Program-made: the position numbers and the translations under genes
Notes under the pieces: model-generated
Told to the model about the DNA's origin: nothing
The model's input: only the letters and a program-made list of their open reading frames with translations
The model's database searches: none
Assembly: GCF_023078835.1 (NCBI RefSeq)
Contig: NZ_CP090898.1
Location: 2,048,045-2,112,044 of the forward strand
DNA length: 64,000 nucleotides
Direction of reading: 5' to 3'
Origin: Synechococcus sp. NB0720_010
GTDB taxonomy: Bacteria > Cyanobacteriota > Cyanobacteriia > PCC-6307 > Cyanobiaceae
Shown here: positions 12,042-20,933 of the stretch, piece by piece
Numbering within the stretch: the stretch's first letter is position 1
How the letters are laid out: every line of letters begins with the position of its first letter

Positions 12042-12755
12042 ATGACGCTTTCCCTGCAACCGCTCTTCCCTTTGGCCCTGGGCACCGCAGATCTGGCCCT
12101 GGATCCGATGGATGCGGTGTTACTGCTCCAGGATGTCCTGGCTCTGCGGGGCGAGGACAGCGGCAACCCCCATCCCGGTTGCGCCTGGACCGGCGACATC
12201 AACGGTGTCTGGCGGGTTCACCAGCTTCCGGCTTTTGCGGCCATTAGCGATCAGGTGCGCCGGCATGCCTGGGCGTACCTGGAGCAACTGGGCTTCCACT
12301 GCGACCAGGTGGCCCTGCACATTCAGCGGTCCTGGCCGGTGGTGAGTGAACCGGGCCAGGCGGTGGGCCGTCATCACCATCCCAATGCCCATCTGAGCGC
12401 CATCGTCTACCTCAATGGCGATGGCTCCGGCCGCAGTGGTTGCCTTCGGCTTTACCCCGCCCGGCAGAGCAATGAGCTGGTGCCAGGCTTATCCGTGGGC
12501 CATGGCGGTCCCCTCGAGGGGGCCCTGCACTGGAATGCCCCCCACTTCGATTTGGCCCCACGGGCTGGGTTGCTGGTGCTCTTTCCCGCACAGATCGACC
12601 ACGCCGTCACGGCCAATGAGGACGAGGGCGATCTGCGGGTGTCCCTGGCCTTTGATCTGGCCTTGAGTGCACCGCTCTATGAGCAGCCTGGGCTGGCCCC
12701 ACCGGAATACCTGGCTCCGCACCCGCAGCAGTGGGGCGTCCTGCCCGGGCCGTGA
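12042..12755 (+). CDS. Putative 2OG-Fe(II) oxygenase family protein
   Basis: 237 residues. The motif GRHHHPNAHLSAIVYLNG (about 108-125) and the later LLVLFPAQIDHAV followed by LRVSLAFDLAL resemble the family of putative 2-oxoglutarate/iron oxygenases (TIGR02466-like), where a His, a second metal ligand, a distal His and an Arg form the active site. Substrate unknown. It starts 37 bases after the ATP synthase terminator and precedes a ferredoxin gene on the same strand by 41 bases. Function is by motif only. Confidence 0.68.
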   Translation: MTLSLQPLFPLALGTADLALDPMDAVLLLQDVLALRGEDSGNPHPGCAWTGDINGVWRVHQLPAFAAISDQVRRHAWAYLEQLGFHCDQVALHIQRSWPVVSEPGQAVGRHHHPNAHLSAIVYLNGDGSGRSGCLRLYPARQSNELVPGLSVGHGGPLEGALHWNAPHFDLAPRAGLLVLFPAQIDHAVTANEDEGDLRVSLAFDLALSAPLYEQPGLAPPEYLAPHPQQWGVLPGP

Positions 12756-12796
12756 TCCTGGACAATGGGGAGCTTCTGGACTGAGCTGCTCCCTCC

Positions 12797-13120
12797 ATGG
12801 GCGAGACCTACACCGTTGTCTGTGAACTCGACGGCACCAGCCACAGCTTCAGCTGCGCTGCCGATCAGACCGTTCTCGCTGCTGCGGAAGCCGCCGGTGT
12901 GGCTGTCCCCAGCTCCTGCTGCTCCGGTGTCTGCACCACCTGCGCTGCCGTGGTGAAAGAGGGATCTGTTCATCAGCCCGACGCCATGGGCGTCAAGGCT
13001 GAGCTGCGGGATCAGGGTTTTGCGCTGCTCTGTGTGGCCTATCCCCGCAGCGACCTCAAGGTGCTCGCCGGCCAAGAAGACGCGCTCTATGAGGCGCAGT
13101 TCGGTCAATACCAAAAGTGA
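12797..13120 (+). CDS. 2Fe-2S ferredoxin, divergent from PetF
   Basis: 107 residues. The plant-type cluster ligands are C41, C46, C49 and C79 (CCSGVCTTC, then LLCVAYP), with an extra cysteine at 42. The N- and C-terminal tails differ from the PetF-like protein at 52649, and this protein is longer. It is a soluble one-electron carrier for an unknown partner. Its stop overlaps the GTG start of the next gene (GTGA), so it heads a translationally coupled set with the 67-aa protein, the DUF3326 gene and the YchJ-like gene. Confidence 0.88.
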   Translation: MGETYTVVCELDGTSHSFSCAADQTVLAAAEAAGVAVPSSCCSGVCTTCAAVVKEGSVHQPDAMGVKAELRDQGFALLCVAYPRSDLKVLAGQEDALYEAQFGQYQK

Positions 13121-13320
13121 GTCCAGGGCTCTCTGGCTTTCGATCCCTGGCGCTCACCCTGGTGGCGCAGCCTGGTCCGCTGCTGCCGCAGATTGACGCT
13201 GAACTGCGTCAGTACGGGGTGCCGTTGCGCTGGGCGATCACCCAGGCGGTCTGGCGGCCCGATGGTGGCCGCCAGCTGACCCTGGAAGCGATGGTGCACC
13301 AGCCCGCCCTGCTCGTATGA
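13117..13320 (+). CDS. Small conserved-looking hypothetical protein (67 aa)
   Basis: 67 residues from a GTG at 13117 that overlaps the ferredoxin stop (GTGA). Its own stop overlaps the next ATG (ATGA at 13317-13320). This double coupling argues that it is a real gene rather than a chance frame. The sequence, which includes FRSLALTLVAQPGP, LRWAIT and LTLEAMV, looks like a small alpha/beta domain. No cysteines and no membrane segment. I do not recognise the family. Confidence 0.68.
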   Translation: MSPGLSGFRSLALTLVAQPGPLLPQIDAELRQYGVPLRWAITQAVWRPDGGRQLTLEAMVHQPALLV

Positions 13321-14363
13321 CCCGCCCTGGCGCCCCCTTGCCCACCGTGATGGTGGTGCCCACGGGCATCGGCTGTGAGGTGGGCGGCTATGCGGGTGAT
13401 GCGGTGCCCGCGGCGCGCTTGTTGGCGGCCGCCAGTGGCTGCTTGATCACCCATCCCAATGTGATGAATGGGGCCTCGCTCTATTGGAGTGACCCCCGCA
13501 TTCACTACGTCGAGGGATCAAGCCTCGATCGTTTCGCTGCCGCTGAACTGGCGCTCCAGCCGGTTCGTTCTCAGCGCATTGGTCTGCTGCTGGATGCCGG
13601 TATCGAGGAGGAGCTGCGGCTGCGGCACCTGCAGGTGGCCGACGGTTGCCGGGCCAGCCTCGGGCTGAGCCTGGGTCCGGTGGAAACCACTACGGCTCCG
13701 ATCGGCGTCAGCCTGAGCCAGGGGAAGAGCGGTGCCAGCTGGGGTCAGCTGGCGCGTCCCGACGTCTTGCTGGAGGCTGGGGAGCGCCTGCGCGATGCCG
13801 GTGCCACGGCCATCGCCGTGATCGCCCGCTTTCCGGATGACCCCGATAGCGAGGCCCTGACGGCCTACCGCCAGGGGGGCGGCGTTGATGCCCTGGCTGG
13901 TGCCGAGGCGGTGATCAGCCACTGGCTGAGCCGTCAGCTGAATCTGCCCTGTGCCCATGCGCCGGCGCTGAGCCCCCTGGAGATCGATCCCCAGTTGGAT
14001 CCCCGGGCGGCGGGCGAGGAGCTGGGTTACACCTTCCTGCCCTGCGTGCTGGTGGGTCTGAGCCGCGCTCCAGCCCTCTGGCCAGCGGACCAGGCCCCCG
14101 CCGAATCGATTCGCGCGGAACAGATCGGTGCTGTGGTGGCCCCGGCTGGAGCCCTGGGGGGCGCGGCGGTCCTGGCCTGCGCTGAGCGCGGCATTCCGGT
14201 GATCGCCGTGGAGAACCCCTGCGTTCTGTCGGTGACGGCCGAGGCCTTGGGGATCGAGGTGCTCCGGGCTAAGAGCTACAGCGAGGCCGCTGGGCTGCTG
14301 CTGGCCCTGCGGGAGGGCATCAGTCCCGAGGCGCTGCAGCGTCCGCTGCGGCGGCTGGTCTGA
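13317..14363 (+). CDS. DUF3326 family protein
   Basis: 348 residues beginning with the characteristic VMVVPTGIGCEVGGYAGDA segment and THPNVMNGASLYW, which I associate with the cyanobacterial/plant DUF3326 family. The function of that family is not known to me. Glycine-rich stretches (GAVVAPAGALGGAAVLACAE) suggest a nucleotide- or metabolite-binding alpha/beta fold. Linked by a 4-base overlap upstream and a 1-base overlap (TGATG) downstream, so it is co-translated with its neighbours. Confidence 0.8.
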   Translation: MTRPGAPLPTVMVVPTGIGCEVGGYAGDAVPAARLLAAASGCLITHPNVMNGASLYWSDPRIHYVEGSSLDRFAAAELALQPVRSQRIGLLLDAGIEEELRLRHLQVADGCRASLGLSLGPVETTTAPIGVSLSQGKSGASWGQLARPDVLLEAGERLRDAGATAIAVIARFPDDPDSEALTAYRQGGGVDALAGAEAVISHWLSRQLNLPCAHAPALSPLEIDPQLDPRAAGEELGYTFLPCVLVGLSRAPALWPADQAPAESIRAEQIGAVVAPAGALGGAAVLACAERGIPVIAVENPCVLSVTAEALGIEVLRAKSYSEAAGLLLALREGISPEALQRPLRRLV

Positions 14364-14782
14364 TGGCGGGCTTTGGCGTGCGCAAGGACCCCTGCCCCTG
14401 CGGCGGCGGGGTCTACGCCGACTGTTGTGAGCCGTTCCACCTGGGCCAGTCCCTGCCGGCCACGGCTGAGCAGTTGATGCGCTCGCGCTACAGCGCCTTC
14501 AGCCGCAACCTGATCAACTACTTGATCGAGACCCACCCCTCCCCTGAGCCCGTGGCCGAGCGGCGTCAAGCCCTCATGGCCAGCAACCGCGGCGTGCGCT
14601 GGACCCAACTGCGGATCAGCGCACGGGAGGCCGGAGGCGAGGCTGACCTCAGCGGCCGGGTGAGCTTCGAGGCCCACTACCGCCAGGCGGGGCAGACCCA
14701 TCTGCTGCGGGAGTGCTCCCGCTTTGGTCGCGAGGGTGGGGTGCTCGAGGGGCGTTGGCTCTATCTCGACGGCAAGGCCTAG
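14363..14782 (+). CDS. YchJ-like (UPF0225) zinc-binding protein
   Basis: 139 residues. The N-terminal SEC-C-like cysteine motif CPCGGGVYADCC (C11, C13, C21, C22) is followed by the family signature LMRSRYSAF and a C-terminal NTF2-like part with the conserved FEAHYR and RECSRF blocks. Molecular function of the family is not established. It ends the ferredoxin/DUF3326 set and its TAG stop shares the palindromic CTAG with the convergent alanine dehydrogenase stop. Confidence 0.85.
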   Translation: MAGFGVRKDPCPCGGGVYADCCEPFHLGQSLPATAEQLMRSRYSAFSRNLINYLIETHPSPEPVAERRQALMASNRGVRWTQLRISAREAGGEADLSGRVSFEAHYRQAGQTHLLRECSRFGREGGVLEGRWLYLDGKA

Positions 14783-15912
14783 TTCAGGCAGGCCATCGGG
14801 TGACGATTGCCCACCCCCAGCGCTTTGGCCACGCCGGGATGGCAGACGGAGCCGCCGACGGTATTCAGGCCTGAGACCAGTTCGGGCCGGTCGGTGACCG
14901 CCTCGATCAGGCCCCGACCGGCGATCGCCAGGATGTAGGGCAGGGTGACGCTGACCAGGGCCTCGGTGGAGGTGTAGGGCACGGCGCCGGGCATGTTGCC
15001 GACGGCGTAGTGCTGCACGCCATGGATGGTCACCACCGGATCGGTGTGGGTCGTCTCCCGGCTGGTGGCGATGCAGCCCCCCTGGTCGATGGCGACATCG
15101 ACGATCACCGAACCCGGTTGCATCTGTTTGACGAGGTCCTCGCTCACGAGGGTCGGGGCGCGATCGCCCGGACGCAGCACCGCGCCGATGACCAGGTCGG
15201 CGCTCGGGATCAATCGCTCCAGGCGGCCAACGCTGCTGACCAGGCTCACCATCCGCCCTTGGCGTGCCGGCTCCAGTTGCCGCAGTCTCTCGGGGGAGAG
15301 ATCCAGCAGCAGCACCTCCGCATCCATCGCGGCGGCGACCCGGGCGGCGTTCCAGCCGACACTGCCGGCCCCCAGGACCACCACTCGGGCCGGCCGCACC
15401 CCGGTGCAGCCGCCCATGAGAACGCCGCGCCCGCCGTGGGGTTTCTCCAGCAGGTGCGCGCCCACCTGGGCGGCGAGCCGGCCGGCGATCTCGCTCATGG
15501 GCGCCAGCAGCGGCAGGCTGCCGTCGGAGAGCTGAACCGTCTCGTAGGCGATGGCGGTGGTGCCGGCCTCGATCAGGGCCTCGCCGACGGCGGGGTAGGC
15601 GGCGAGGTGCAGGTAGGTGAAGAGCACCTGATCGGCGCGCAGGAAGGGGAATTCCTCTGTCTGGGGTTCCTTGACCTTGACCACCAGGTGCGCGCCCCAG
15701 GCCTCCTCGCGGCTGACCAGTTCCGCCCCGGCGGCGACATAGGCCGCGTCCTCAATTCCGGCGCCGGCGCCGGCCTGGTGCTCCACCCGCACCGAGAGGC
15801 CATGGCTCACCAGCTCGCGCACGGCATCGGGCGTCAGCGCGACCCGCTGCTCATCGGGCTTGATTTCCCGTGGCACGCCGATGCTGGCGATCGGTGCGAT
15901 GGAGCCGGCCAT
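14779..15912 (-). CDS. ald: Alanine dehydrogenase
   Basis: 377 residues, close to the usual size. It begins with GVPREIKPDEQRVALTP, the substrate-binding signature of the alanine dehydrogenase/PNT family, and has the Rossmann motif VVVLGAGSVGWNAARVA and the C-terminal catalytic region SVTLPYILAIAGRG. It interconverts L-alanine plus NAD+ and pyruvate plus ammonia plus NADH. Transcribed away from nadE's stop side as a single gene; its stop overlaps the YchJ-like stop. Confidence 0.95.
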   Translation of the reverse strand: MAGSIAPIASIGVPREIKPDEQRVALTPDAVRELVSHGLSVRVEHQAGAGAGIEDAAYVAAGAELVSREEAWGAHLVVKVKEPQTEEFPFLRADQVLFTYLHLAAYPAVGEALIEAGTTAIAYETVQLSDGSLPLLAPMSEIAGRLAAQVGAHLLEKPHGGRGVLMGGCTGVRPARVVVLGAGSVGWNAARVAAAMDAEVLLLDLSPERLRQLEPARQGRMVSLVSSVGRLERLIPSADLVIGAVLRPGDRAPTLVSEDLVKQMQPGSVIVDVAIDQGGCIATSRETTHTDPVVTIHGVQHYAVGNMPGAVPYTSTEALVSVTLPYILAIAGRGLIEAVTDRPELVSGLNTVGGSVCHPGVAKALGVGNRHPMACLN

Positions 15913-15959
15913 GGCAGACCTTCGATCACCTCCAAGATGGCGAGCTCAGGCTCCTCTGG

Positions 15960-17645
15960 CTACTGCGCCGCAGCTGCGATGGGCATTCGCCAACCGCTGC
16001 CGAAGGCCCGCTGGCTGAGCTTGAGCACCGGCGGGGCCTGGCGTCGCTTGAACTCCGCCCGGCGCAGCAGCCCCATCACCCGCTCGGCCAGGGCTGGGTC
16101 GGTTCCCTGCTGGGCCAACTCCTCGGGGCTTTGGTGCTCCTCCAGCAGGGCCTTCAGCAGCGGATCCAGCACGGCGTAATCCGGCAGGGAGTCGCTGTCT
16201 TTTTGATCGGGGCGCAACTCGGCACTGGGGGGTTTGGTGCGAATGGCGGAGCCGATCAATTCCCCCTCCGCCGGTAGGCCCAGCTCCTGGCGCACCGCTT
16301 GTGCAGCCTCGGAATCAATCCAGTCGCAGAGATGAAACACGGTTGATTTGTAGAGGTCGCCGATCACCGCTAGGCCACCATTCATGTCGCCGTAGAGGGT
16401 GCAGTAGCCCACGGCCAGCTCGCTCTTGTTGCCCGTGGTGAGCAGAAGCTGTCCCTGTTGGTTGGCCACCGCCATCAACAGGGTGCCCCGGATGCGGGAT
16501 TGCAGGTTTTCCGCCGTCACCCCCGCCGGCGTCCCCCCCAAGGGAGCGATCAAGGCGGCATCGAATCCACCCATCAAGCCCTCGATCGGCACCGTCTGGG
16601 TGCCGATCCCCAGGCGATTGGCGAGCTCCAAGGAGTCGTTGATGGAGCCCTCTGAACTCCAGGGCGAGGGCATCAACAGCGCCTGCACCTGCTTGGCGCC
16701 CAGGGCCGCCGCCGCCAGCACCGCCACCAGGGCCGAATCGATGCCACCGCTCAGTCCAAGCAGCGCTTTGCCGAAGCCGCATTTGCGCGCGTAGTCCCGT
16801 ACCCCCAGAACTAGGGCCCTCAGCAGCAGTTCTTCGTCGCAGGGGATCGGCGCTGCAGCGGAGGCGTCGCCGAGTGTCCAGCAGGCCAGATCCGCTTTTC
16901 CAAAGGCCAGCTGAGCGGCCACCTCACCGTTCGCGGTTGCGGCGAAGCTGCCGCCATCAAAGATCAGCTCGTCATTGCCTCCCGCCTGGTTGACGTAGAG
17001 CACGGGGGCGCCCAGGCGCTGGGCGGCGCTCTTGGCGAGCTGTTGCCGCAGTTGGGGTTTGCCCTGGCCGAAGGGGGAGGCCGAGAGATTGATCAGCAGG
17101 TCAGGCTTCAGCGCCGCCAAGTCCCCCACCGGATCGCCCCCCAGGAGCCGTTGGCTGTGGAGCTGCTCCTCCACCCAGAGGTCCTCGCAGATGGTCAGGC
17201 CCAGGCGCCAGCGGCGCCCCCCCCGCTCGAGCTCCAGCAGGCAAGGCTCTTCGGCCGGGCGGAAGTAACGCCGTTCATCGAAGACGTCGTAGCTGGGGAG
17301 CAGACGTTTGCGGGCCACGATCCGCCAGACGCCCTTCTCCACCAGGGCCACGCTGTTGAACAGATCGGGCTGCTGACCATCGCTGACCGTCTCACTCACC
17401 CCCAGCAAGAGGCTCTGGCCGGTTGGCAGGTCACGGGCTAGCCCGTCCAGCACCGCGTCTTGTTTGTGCCGCAGGGACGGGCGCAGCAGCAGGTCCCGCG
17501 GGGGGTAGCCCCAGAGCGCCAGTTCTGATGAGACCACCAGGTCGGCACCGCCCTCTGCGGCGTGGCGGCAGGCCTCAAGCAGTTGAGCCCCGTTGCCGCT
17601 CAGGTCCCCCACCAGGGGATTGATCTGGGCCAGGGCGACGCGCAT
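15960..17645 (-). CDS. nadE: Glutamine-dependent NAD+ synthetase
   Basis: 561 residues from the ATG at 17645 (MRVALAQINPLVGDL). The N-terminal nitrilase-type glutaminase has the catalytic triad E41, K113 and C153 (TICEDLW). The C-terminal synthetase has the PP-loop LLGLSGGIDSALV and the later TGNKSELAVGYCT block. It amidates nicotinate adenine dinucleotide to NAD+. The start overlaps the nadD TAA stop by one base, completing a two-step NAD pathway in one operon. Confidence 0.96.
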   Translation of the reverse strand: MRVALAQINPLVGDLSGNGAQLLEACRHAAEGGADLVVSSELALWGYPPRDLLLRPSLRHKQDAVLDGLARDLPTGQSLLLGVSETVSDGQQPDLFNSVALVEKGVWRIVARKRLLPSYDVFDERRYFRPAEEPCLLELERGGRRWRLGLTICEDLWVEEQLHSQRLLGGDPVGDLAALKPDLLINLSASPFGQGKPQLRQQLAKSAAQRLGAPVLYVNQAGGNDELIFDGGSFAATANGEVAAQLAFGKADLACWTLGDASAAAPIPCDEELLLRALVLGVRDYARKCGFGKALLGLSGGIDSALVAVLAAAALGAKQVQALLMPSPWSSEGSINDSLELANRLGIGTQTVPIEGLMGGFDAALIAPLGGTPAGVTAENLQSRIRGTLLMAVANQQGQLLLTTGNKSELAVGYCTLYGDMNGGLAVIGDLYKSTVFHLCDWIDSEAAQAVRQELGLPAEGELIGSAIRTKPPSAELRPDQKDSDSLPDYAVLDPLLKALLEEHQSPEELAQQGTDPALAERVMGLLRRAEFKRRQAPPVLKLSQRAFGSGWRMPIAAAAQ

Positions 17646-18229
17646 TAGGGGGCGAGCTTGGAGGTGAGGCCATAGAGATTGTGCTTGAGCAGTTCGGGCC
17701 AGAGCACTTCGGGAATCGAGCTGTTCTCTTGCCCGCCGCGAATGGCCGAGCTGGCGGTTGCTGGCACAGGCAGCTCCAGCAGCTCCACTTGGGCCCCCAG
17801 ATCCCGCAGCTTCTCCAGGGCGCCTGTCGCCATCGGGTGGCCCTGGCGCGGCACCACGGTGAGGCGGCAGCGCTGCAGCAGATCTGCCGCCCGATACCAA
17901 CTGGGGATTTGAGCGGCGAGATCGCCCCCGACGACAAACACCAGCTGCCGATCCGGCCAGCGGCGGGCGGCGCGATCGAGGGTCTCGATCGCTTTTGGAC
18001 TGCTGAGGTCCTGCGCCAGCTGCACCTGGTCGTTGCCCAGGCTCTCGATCAAGGTCCCCAGGAGCTGGGCGCGGAGCTCCAGCGGTGCCCCGTGCTGCTT
18101 GAAGGGGTTGTCGCTGGCCCAGGCCGCCACCTGGCCGTAGCGCTCGGCCAGGCCGAGCAGCAGGGCCTGATGCCCTTCGGTCGGGGGATCGGCGCTGGTG
18201 CCGAACAGGGCCAGTTCGCGGCTGCTCAC
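17645..18229 (-). CDS. nadD: Nicotinate-nucleotide adenylyltransferase
   Basis: 194 residues from a GTG at 18229, chosen because it overlaps the stop of the upstream GTPase gene (GTGA) and puts the nucleotidyltransferase motif LFGTSADPPTEGH near the N-terminus. The loop FVVGGDLAAQIPSWYRA matches the NadD family, and a C-terminal SSxIR motif is present as TASSAIRGG. It makes nicotinate adenine dinucleotide, the substrate of the next enzyme, NadE. Confidence 0.9.
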   Translation of the reverse strand: MSSRELALFGTSADPPTEGHQALLLGLAERYGQVAAWASDNPFKQHGAPLELRAQLLGTLIESLGNDQVQLAQDLSSPKAIETLDRAARRWPDRQLVFVVGGDLAAQIPSWYRAADLLQRCRLTVVPRQGHPMATGALEKLRDLGAQVELLELPVPATASSAIRGGQENSSIPEVLWPELLKHNLYGLTSKLAP

Positions 18230-19584
18230 GGCAACAGCTGGCCCGAGGGGATGGGGCCTCCACCCATGCGCTGCCACTGCTGCAGCCAATCGCGCACCTG
18301 GGGGTCTTGGCCGGCCAGGCGCCGCAGTAGCGAGGCGGGCCGAAAGCGCCCCCGCTGGGCGCTCCGCAGGAGCTCCGCCGCCGCCAGGCGTCCAGTCAGG
18401 CGGGTGCTGTAGACCGCCAGGGCCGCCTGGGCCATGGCCACCGGAGCCGCCGGTGCCAGGCTCAAGCCGCCACTCAGGGGGGCGGCCAGCAGCAACACCT
18501 GCCGCAGTCCCCCCAGCAGCAGTTGGATGCCCAATTGGGTTCCCCCCAGCAGGGCGTTTTGCGCCGAGAGCCGTGTCAACAGGGCCCGGGCGCCGCTGCT
18601 GCTCATCTCCAGGTCGTAGAGCTTGCAGAGCTGCAGCACCAGGGCGGTGTCGATCGCAAAGCCGCCGGCGAGATCCAGCAGTAGCAGCGGATTGGCGGCG
18701 ACCCCGGTGGCTTTCATCGCCGCATAGCGGCCGATTAGCCCTTGGGCGGCGGCCTTGCCGCGTTTCAGGCGCCAAGCATGCAGGCTTTGGCTGAAACGAT
18801 CCGCCGCCCGCAGTCCATTGAGGCCCAGCAGCAGGGAGCCCTGGTCCTGGAGTAGCTCCAGCAGGGCCCTGCGCAGGGGTGCGATCTGCGCTGGCTGGGG
18901 TTCGCTGCGCACGCGGCCCCCCTCCAGCAGCACCGCCCGCCGCGGGGCGGCGGCCACCGGCAGGATCTCCAGGTGCTGCGCCTGGCGGGGGAGGCGCGAG
19001 CGGATGCTCTCGATCAGCGCCGAGCGCTCGCCGCTCGGCCAGTTGTCGATGCGATTGAGCACCAGCAGCAGCGGTTTGCCGGCGCCCAGTAGCTGCTCGA
19101 TCGCCTCGGCCTCCGGGGTCGTCAGGTCGCTGTCGAGCACCAGCAGGACCAGGTCGGCCCCCAGGGCGACCCGGGCCGCCAGGCGATGGCGGGCCCGGGC
19201 GGCAATCTCATCAATGCCCGGGGTGTCGACCAGCTCGATCTGGCTGAGATCGGGCACCTGGACCCCCCAGGTCTCGCGCTGCTGCTTGCGGGTGCAGCCG
19301 TGGGCCACGTCCGTGGCGAAGGCCGGCTTCTCCAGCAGGGCATTCAGCAGGCTGGATTTGCCCACGCCCACCCGGCCAAAGACCGCCACCCGCAGCCGCC
19401 GCTGCTTCAGCGCCAGCAACTGTTGATCCAGGGTGCGCAGCTCCGGCTCCAGCACCGAGCGCTCCCGATCGCTCAGGCGCAGGTCTCCCCGCCATTGCGA
19501 GAGCAACAGGGCGCAGCGTTCAGCGGTGGAGGGCTGAGGCAAGGGCAGGGGCCTGGTCGCCACGTATTGAAGCGGTTGTGCCAT
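18226..19584 (-). CDS. GTPase with C-terminal DUF697 domain
   Basis: About 452 residues from ATG 19584 (an in-frame start at 19599 is possible). Small-GTPase motifs: P-loop GRVGVGKSS (70-78), G3 VDTPGID (119-125) and G4 NRID. The C-terminal half is a hydrophobic DUF697-type region with several membrane-associating helices, including LLLLDLAGGFAID and GIQLLLGGLRQVLLLAAPL. Role unknown; related proteins are described as membrane-linked GTPases. It is co-transcribed with nadD-nadE and starts only 26 bases from the divergent pepP. Confidence 0.88.
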   Translation of the reverse strand: MAQPLQYVATRPLPLPQPSTAERCALLLSQWRGDLRLSDRERSVLEPELRTLDQQLLALKQRRLRVAVFGRVGVGKSSLLNALLEKPAFATDVAHGCTRKQQRETWGVQVPDLSQIELVDTPGIDEIAARARHRLAARVALGADLVLLVLDSDLTTPEAEAIEQLLGAGKPLLLVLNRIDNWPSGERSALIESIRSRLPRQAQHLEILPVAAAPRRAVLLEGGRVRSEPQPAQIAPLRRALLELLQDQGSLLLGLNGLRAADRFSQSLHAWRLKRGKAAAQGLIGRYAAMKATGVAANPLLLLDLAGGFAIDTALVLQLCKLYDLEMSSSGARALLTRLSAQNALLGGTQLGIQLLLGGLRQVLLLAAPLSGGLSLAPAAPVAMAQAALAVYSTRLTGRLAAAELLRSAQRGRFRPASLLRRLAGQDPQVRDWLQQWQRMGGGPIPSGQLLP

Positions 19585-19610
19585 CGTCGCGCTCAGCACC
19601 GCTCGCTTCC

Positions 19611-20933
19611 ATGTCGCTCGCTCCGGACGTCTTTGCCCAGCGCCGTGCTCGTTTCTTTCAGGCCCTTGGCGGCGCTGCTGCGGTGATTCCCGCGGCTCCG
19701 CTGGTGACGCATCACGCCGACTGCGAGTGGCCTTTTCGCCAGAACAGCGACTTCTGGTACCTGACGGGTTTCGATGAGCCCGACGCGGTTGCGTTGTTTC
19801 TGCCCCATCGGCCCGAGGGGGAGCGGTTTGTTCTCTTTGTGCAGCCCAAGGAACCCAGCGCCGAGGTCTGGATGGGCTTCCGGTGGGGCTGTGAGGGGGC
19901 CGTGGAGCGCTTTGGCGCAGACCTGGCCCACCCCCGCGAGGAGCTGGCGGAACGGTTGGCCGATTATTTGCGCGGTGCCGAAGGCATCGCCTTTCGGGTG
20001 GGCAAGCACCCCGAGGTGGAGCCCCACGTGCTGCAGGCCTGGGCTGGTCAGCTCGACCGTGCCCCCCGCAGCGGTACGGCGGCCCTGGGCCTGGTGGCGC
20101 CCTGTCCGCTCCTGCATGCCCTGCGGCTGCGCAAGAGCCCCGAAGAAATCGCGCGGATGCGCGAGGCGGCCCGCATCTCCGCCGAGGCCCATGAACTGGC
20201 CCGCCAGGTGGCTCGCCCAGGGCTGAACGAGCGCCAGGTTCAGGGGGTGATCGAGCAGCACTTCCTCGAGCAGGGGGCCCGCGGCCCGGCCTACGGCTCG
20301 ATCGTCGCTGGTGGGGACAACGCCTGCGTGCTGCACTACACGGCGAACAATGCAGTGCTGAAAGACGGCGATCTGCTCTTGATCGACGCCGGTTGTTCTC
20401 TGAACGACTACTACAACGGAGACATCACTCGCACCTTCCCAATCAACGGCCGCTTCAGCGCCGAGCAGCGCGCCCTCTATGACCTCGTGCTCGCGGCCCA
20501 GGAGGCGGCCGTGGCCGTCGTTGCTCCTGGGCAGACGGCTGAAGGCGTCCATGACACCGCCGTGCGCGTGCTGGTGGAGGGCTTGGTGGACTTGGGTCTG
20601 CTGCGGGGCGAGGTGGACGGGATCATCGAGCAGGGGGCCTACCGGCACCTCTACATGCATCGCACCGGCCATTGGTTGGGCCTGGACGTCCATGACGTCG
20701 GTGCCTATCGCCTGGGTGAGCACCATGTGGCCCTGGAGACCGGCATGGTGCTGACGGTTGAGCCAGGTCTCTACGTCAGCGATCGCCTGCCGGTCCCTGA
20801 GGGGCAGCCTGAGATCGAGGCACGCTGGAAGGGGATTGGCATTCGGATTGAGGACGACGTGGCGGTGACCGACCACGGCCACGAGAACCTCACCGCCGCC
20901 GCCCTCAAGGCTCCGGCGGCCTTGGAGCGCTAG
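19611..20933 (+). CDS. pepP: Xaa-Pro aminopeptidase (aminopeptidase P)
   Basis: 440 residues from ATG 19611. The pita-bread metallopeptidase domain has the two-metal ligands in LLIDAGCSLNDYYNGDITRTFP (two Asp), the histidine in HRTGHWLGLDVHDVG, and the glutamates in LTVEPGLYV and IRIEDDV. The N-terminal half is the aminopeptidase P dimerisation domain. It removes N-terminal residues before proline. Its TAG stop shares CTAG with the stop of the convergent HAD gene. Confidence 0.93.
   Translation: MSLAPDVFAQRRARFFQALGGAAAVIPAAPLVTHHADCEWPFRQNSDFWYLTGFDEPDAVALFLPHRPEGERFVLFVQPKEPSAEVWMGFRWGCEGAVERFGADLAHPREELAERLADYLRGAEGIAFRVGKHPEVEPHVLQAWAGQLDRAPRSGTAALGLVAPCPLLHALRLRKSPEEIARMREAARISAEAHELARQVARPGLNERQVQGVIEQHFLEQGARGPAYGSIVAGGDNACVLHYTANNAVLKDGDLLLIDAGCSLNDYYNGDITRTFPINGRFSAEQRALYDLVLAAQEAAVAVVAPGQTAEGVHDTAVRVLVEGLVDLGLLRGEVDGIIEQGAYRHLYMHRTGHWLGLDVHDVGAYRLGEHHVALETGMVLTVEPGLYVSDRLPVPEGQPEIEARWKGIGIRIEDDVAVTDHGHENLTAAALKAPAALER

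Noticed and set aside
17645-18775. Longer form of nadD (376 residues)
   Set aside because: The upstream part overlaps the GTPase gene in another frame and is Arg/Pro/Gly-rich; the GTG at 18229 overlaps the GTPase stop and fits the family.
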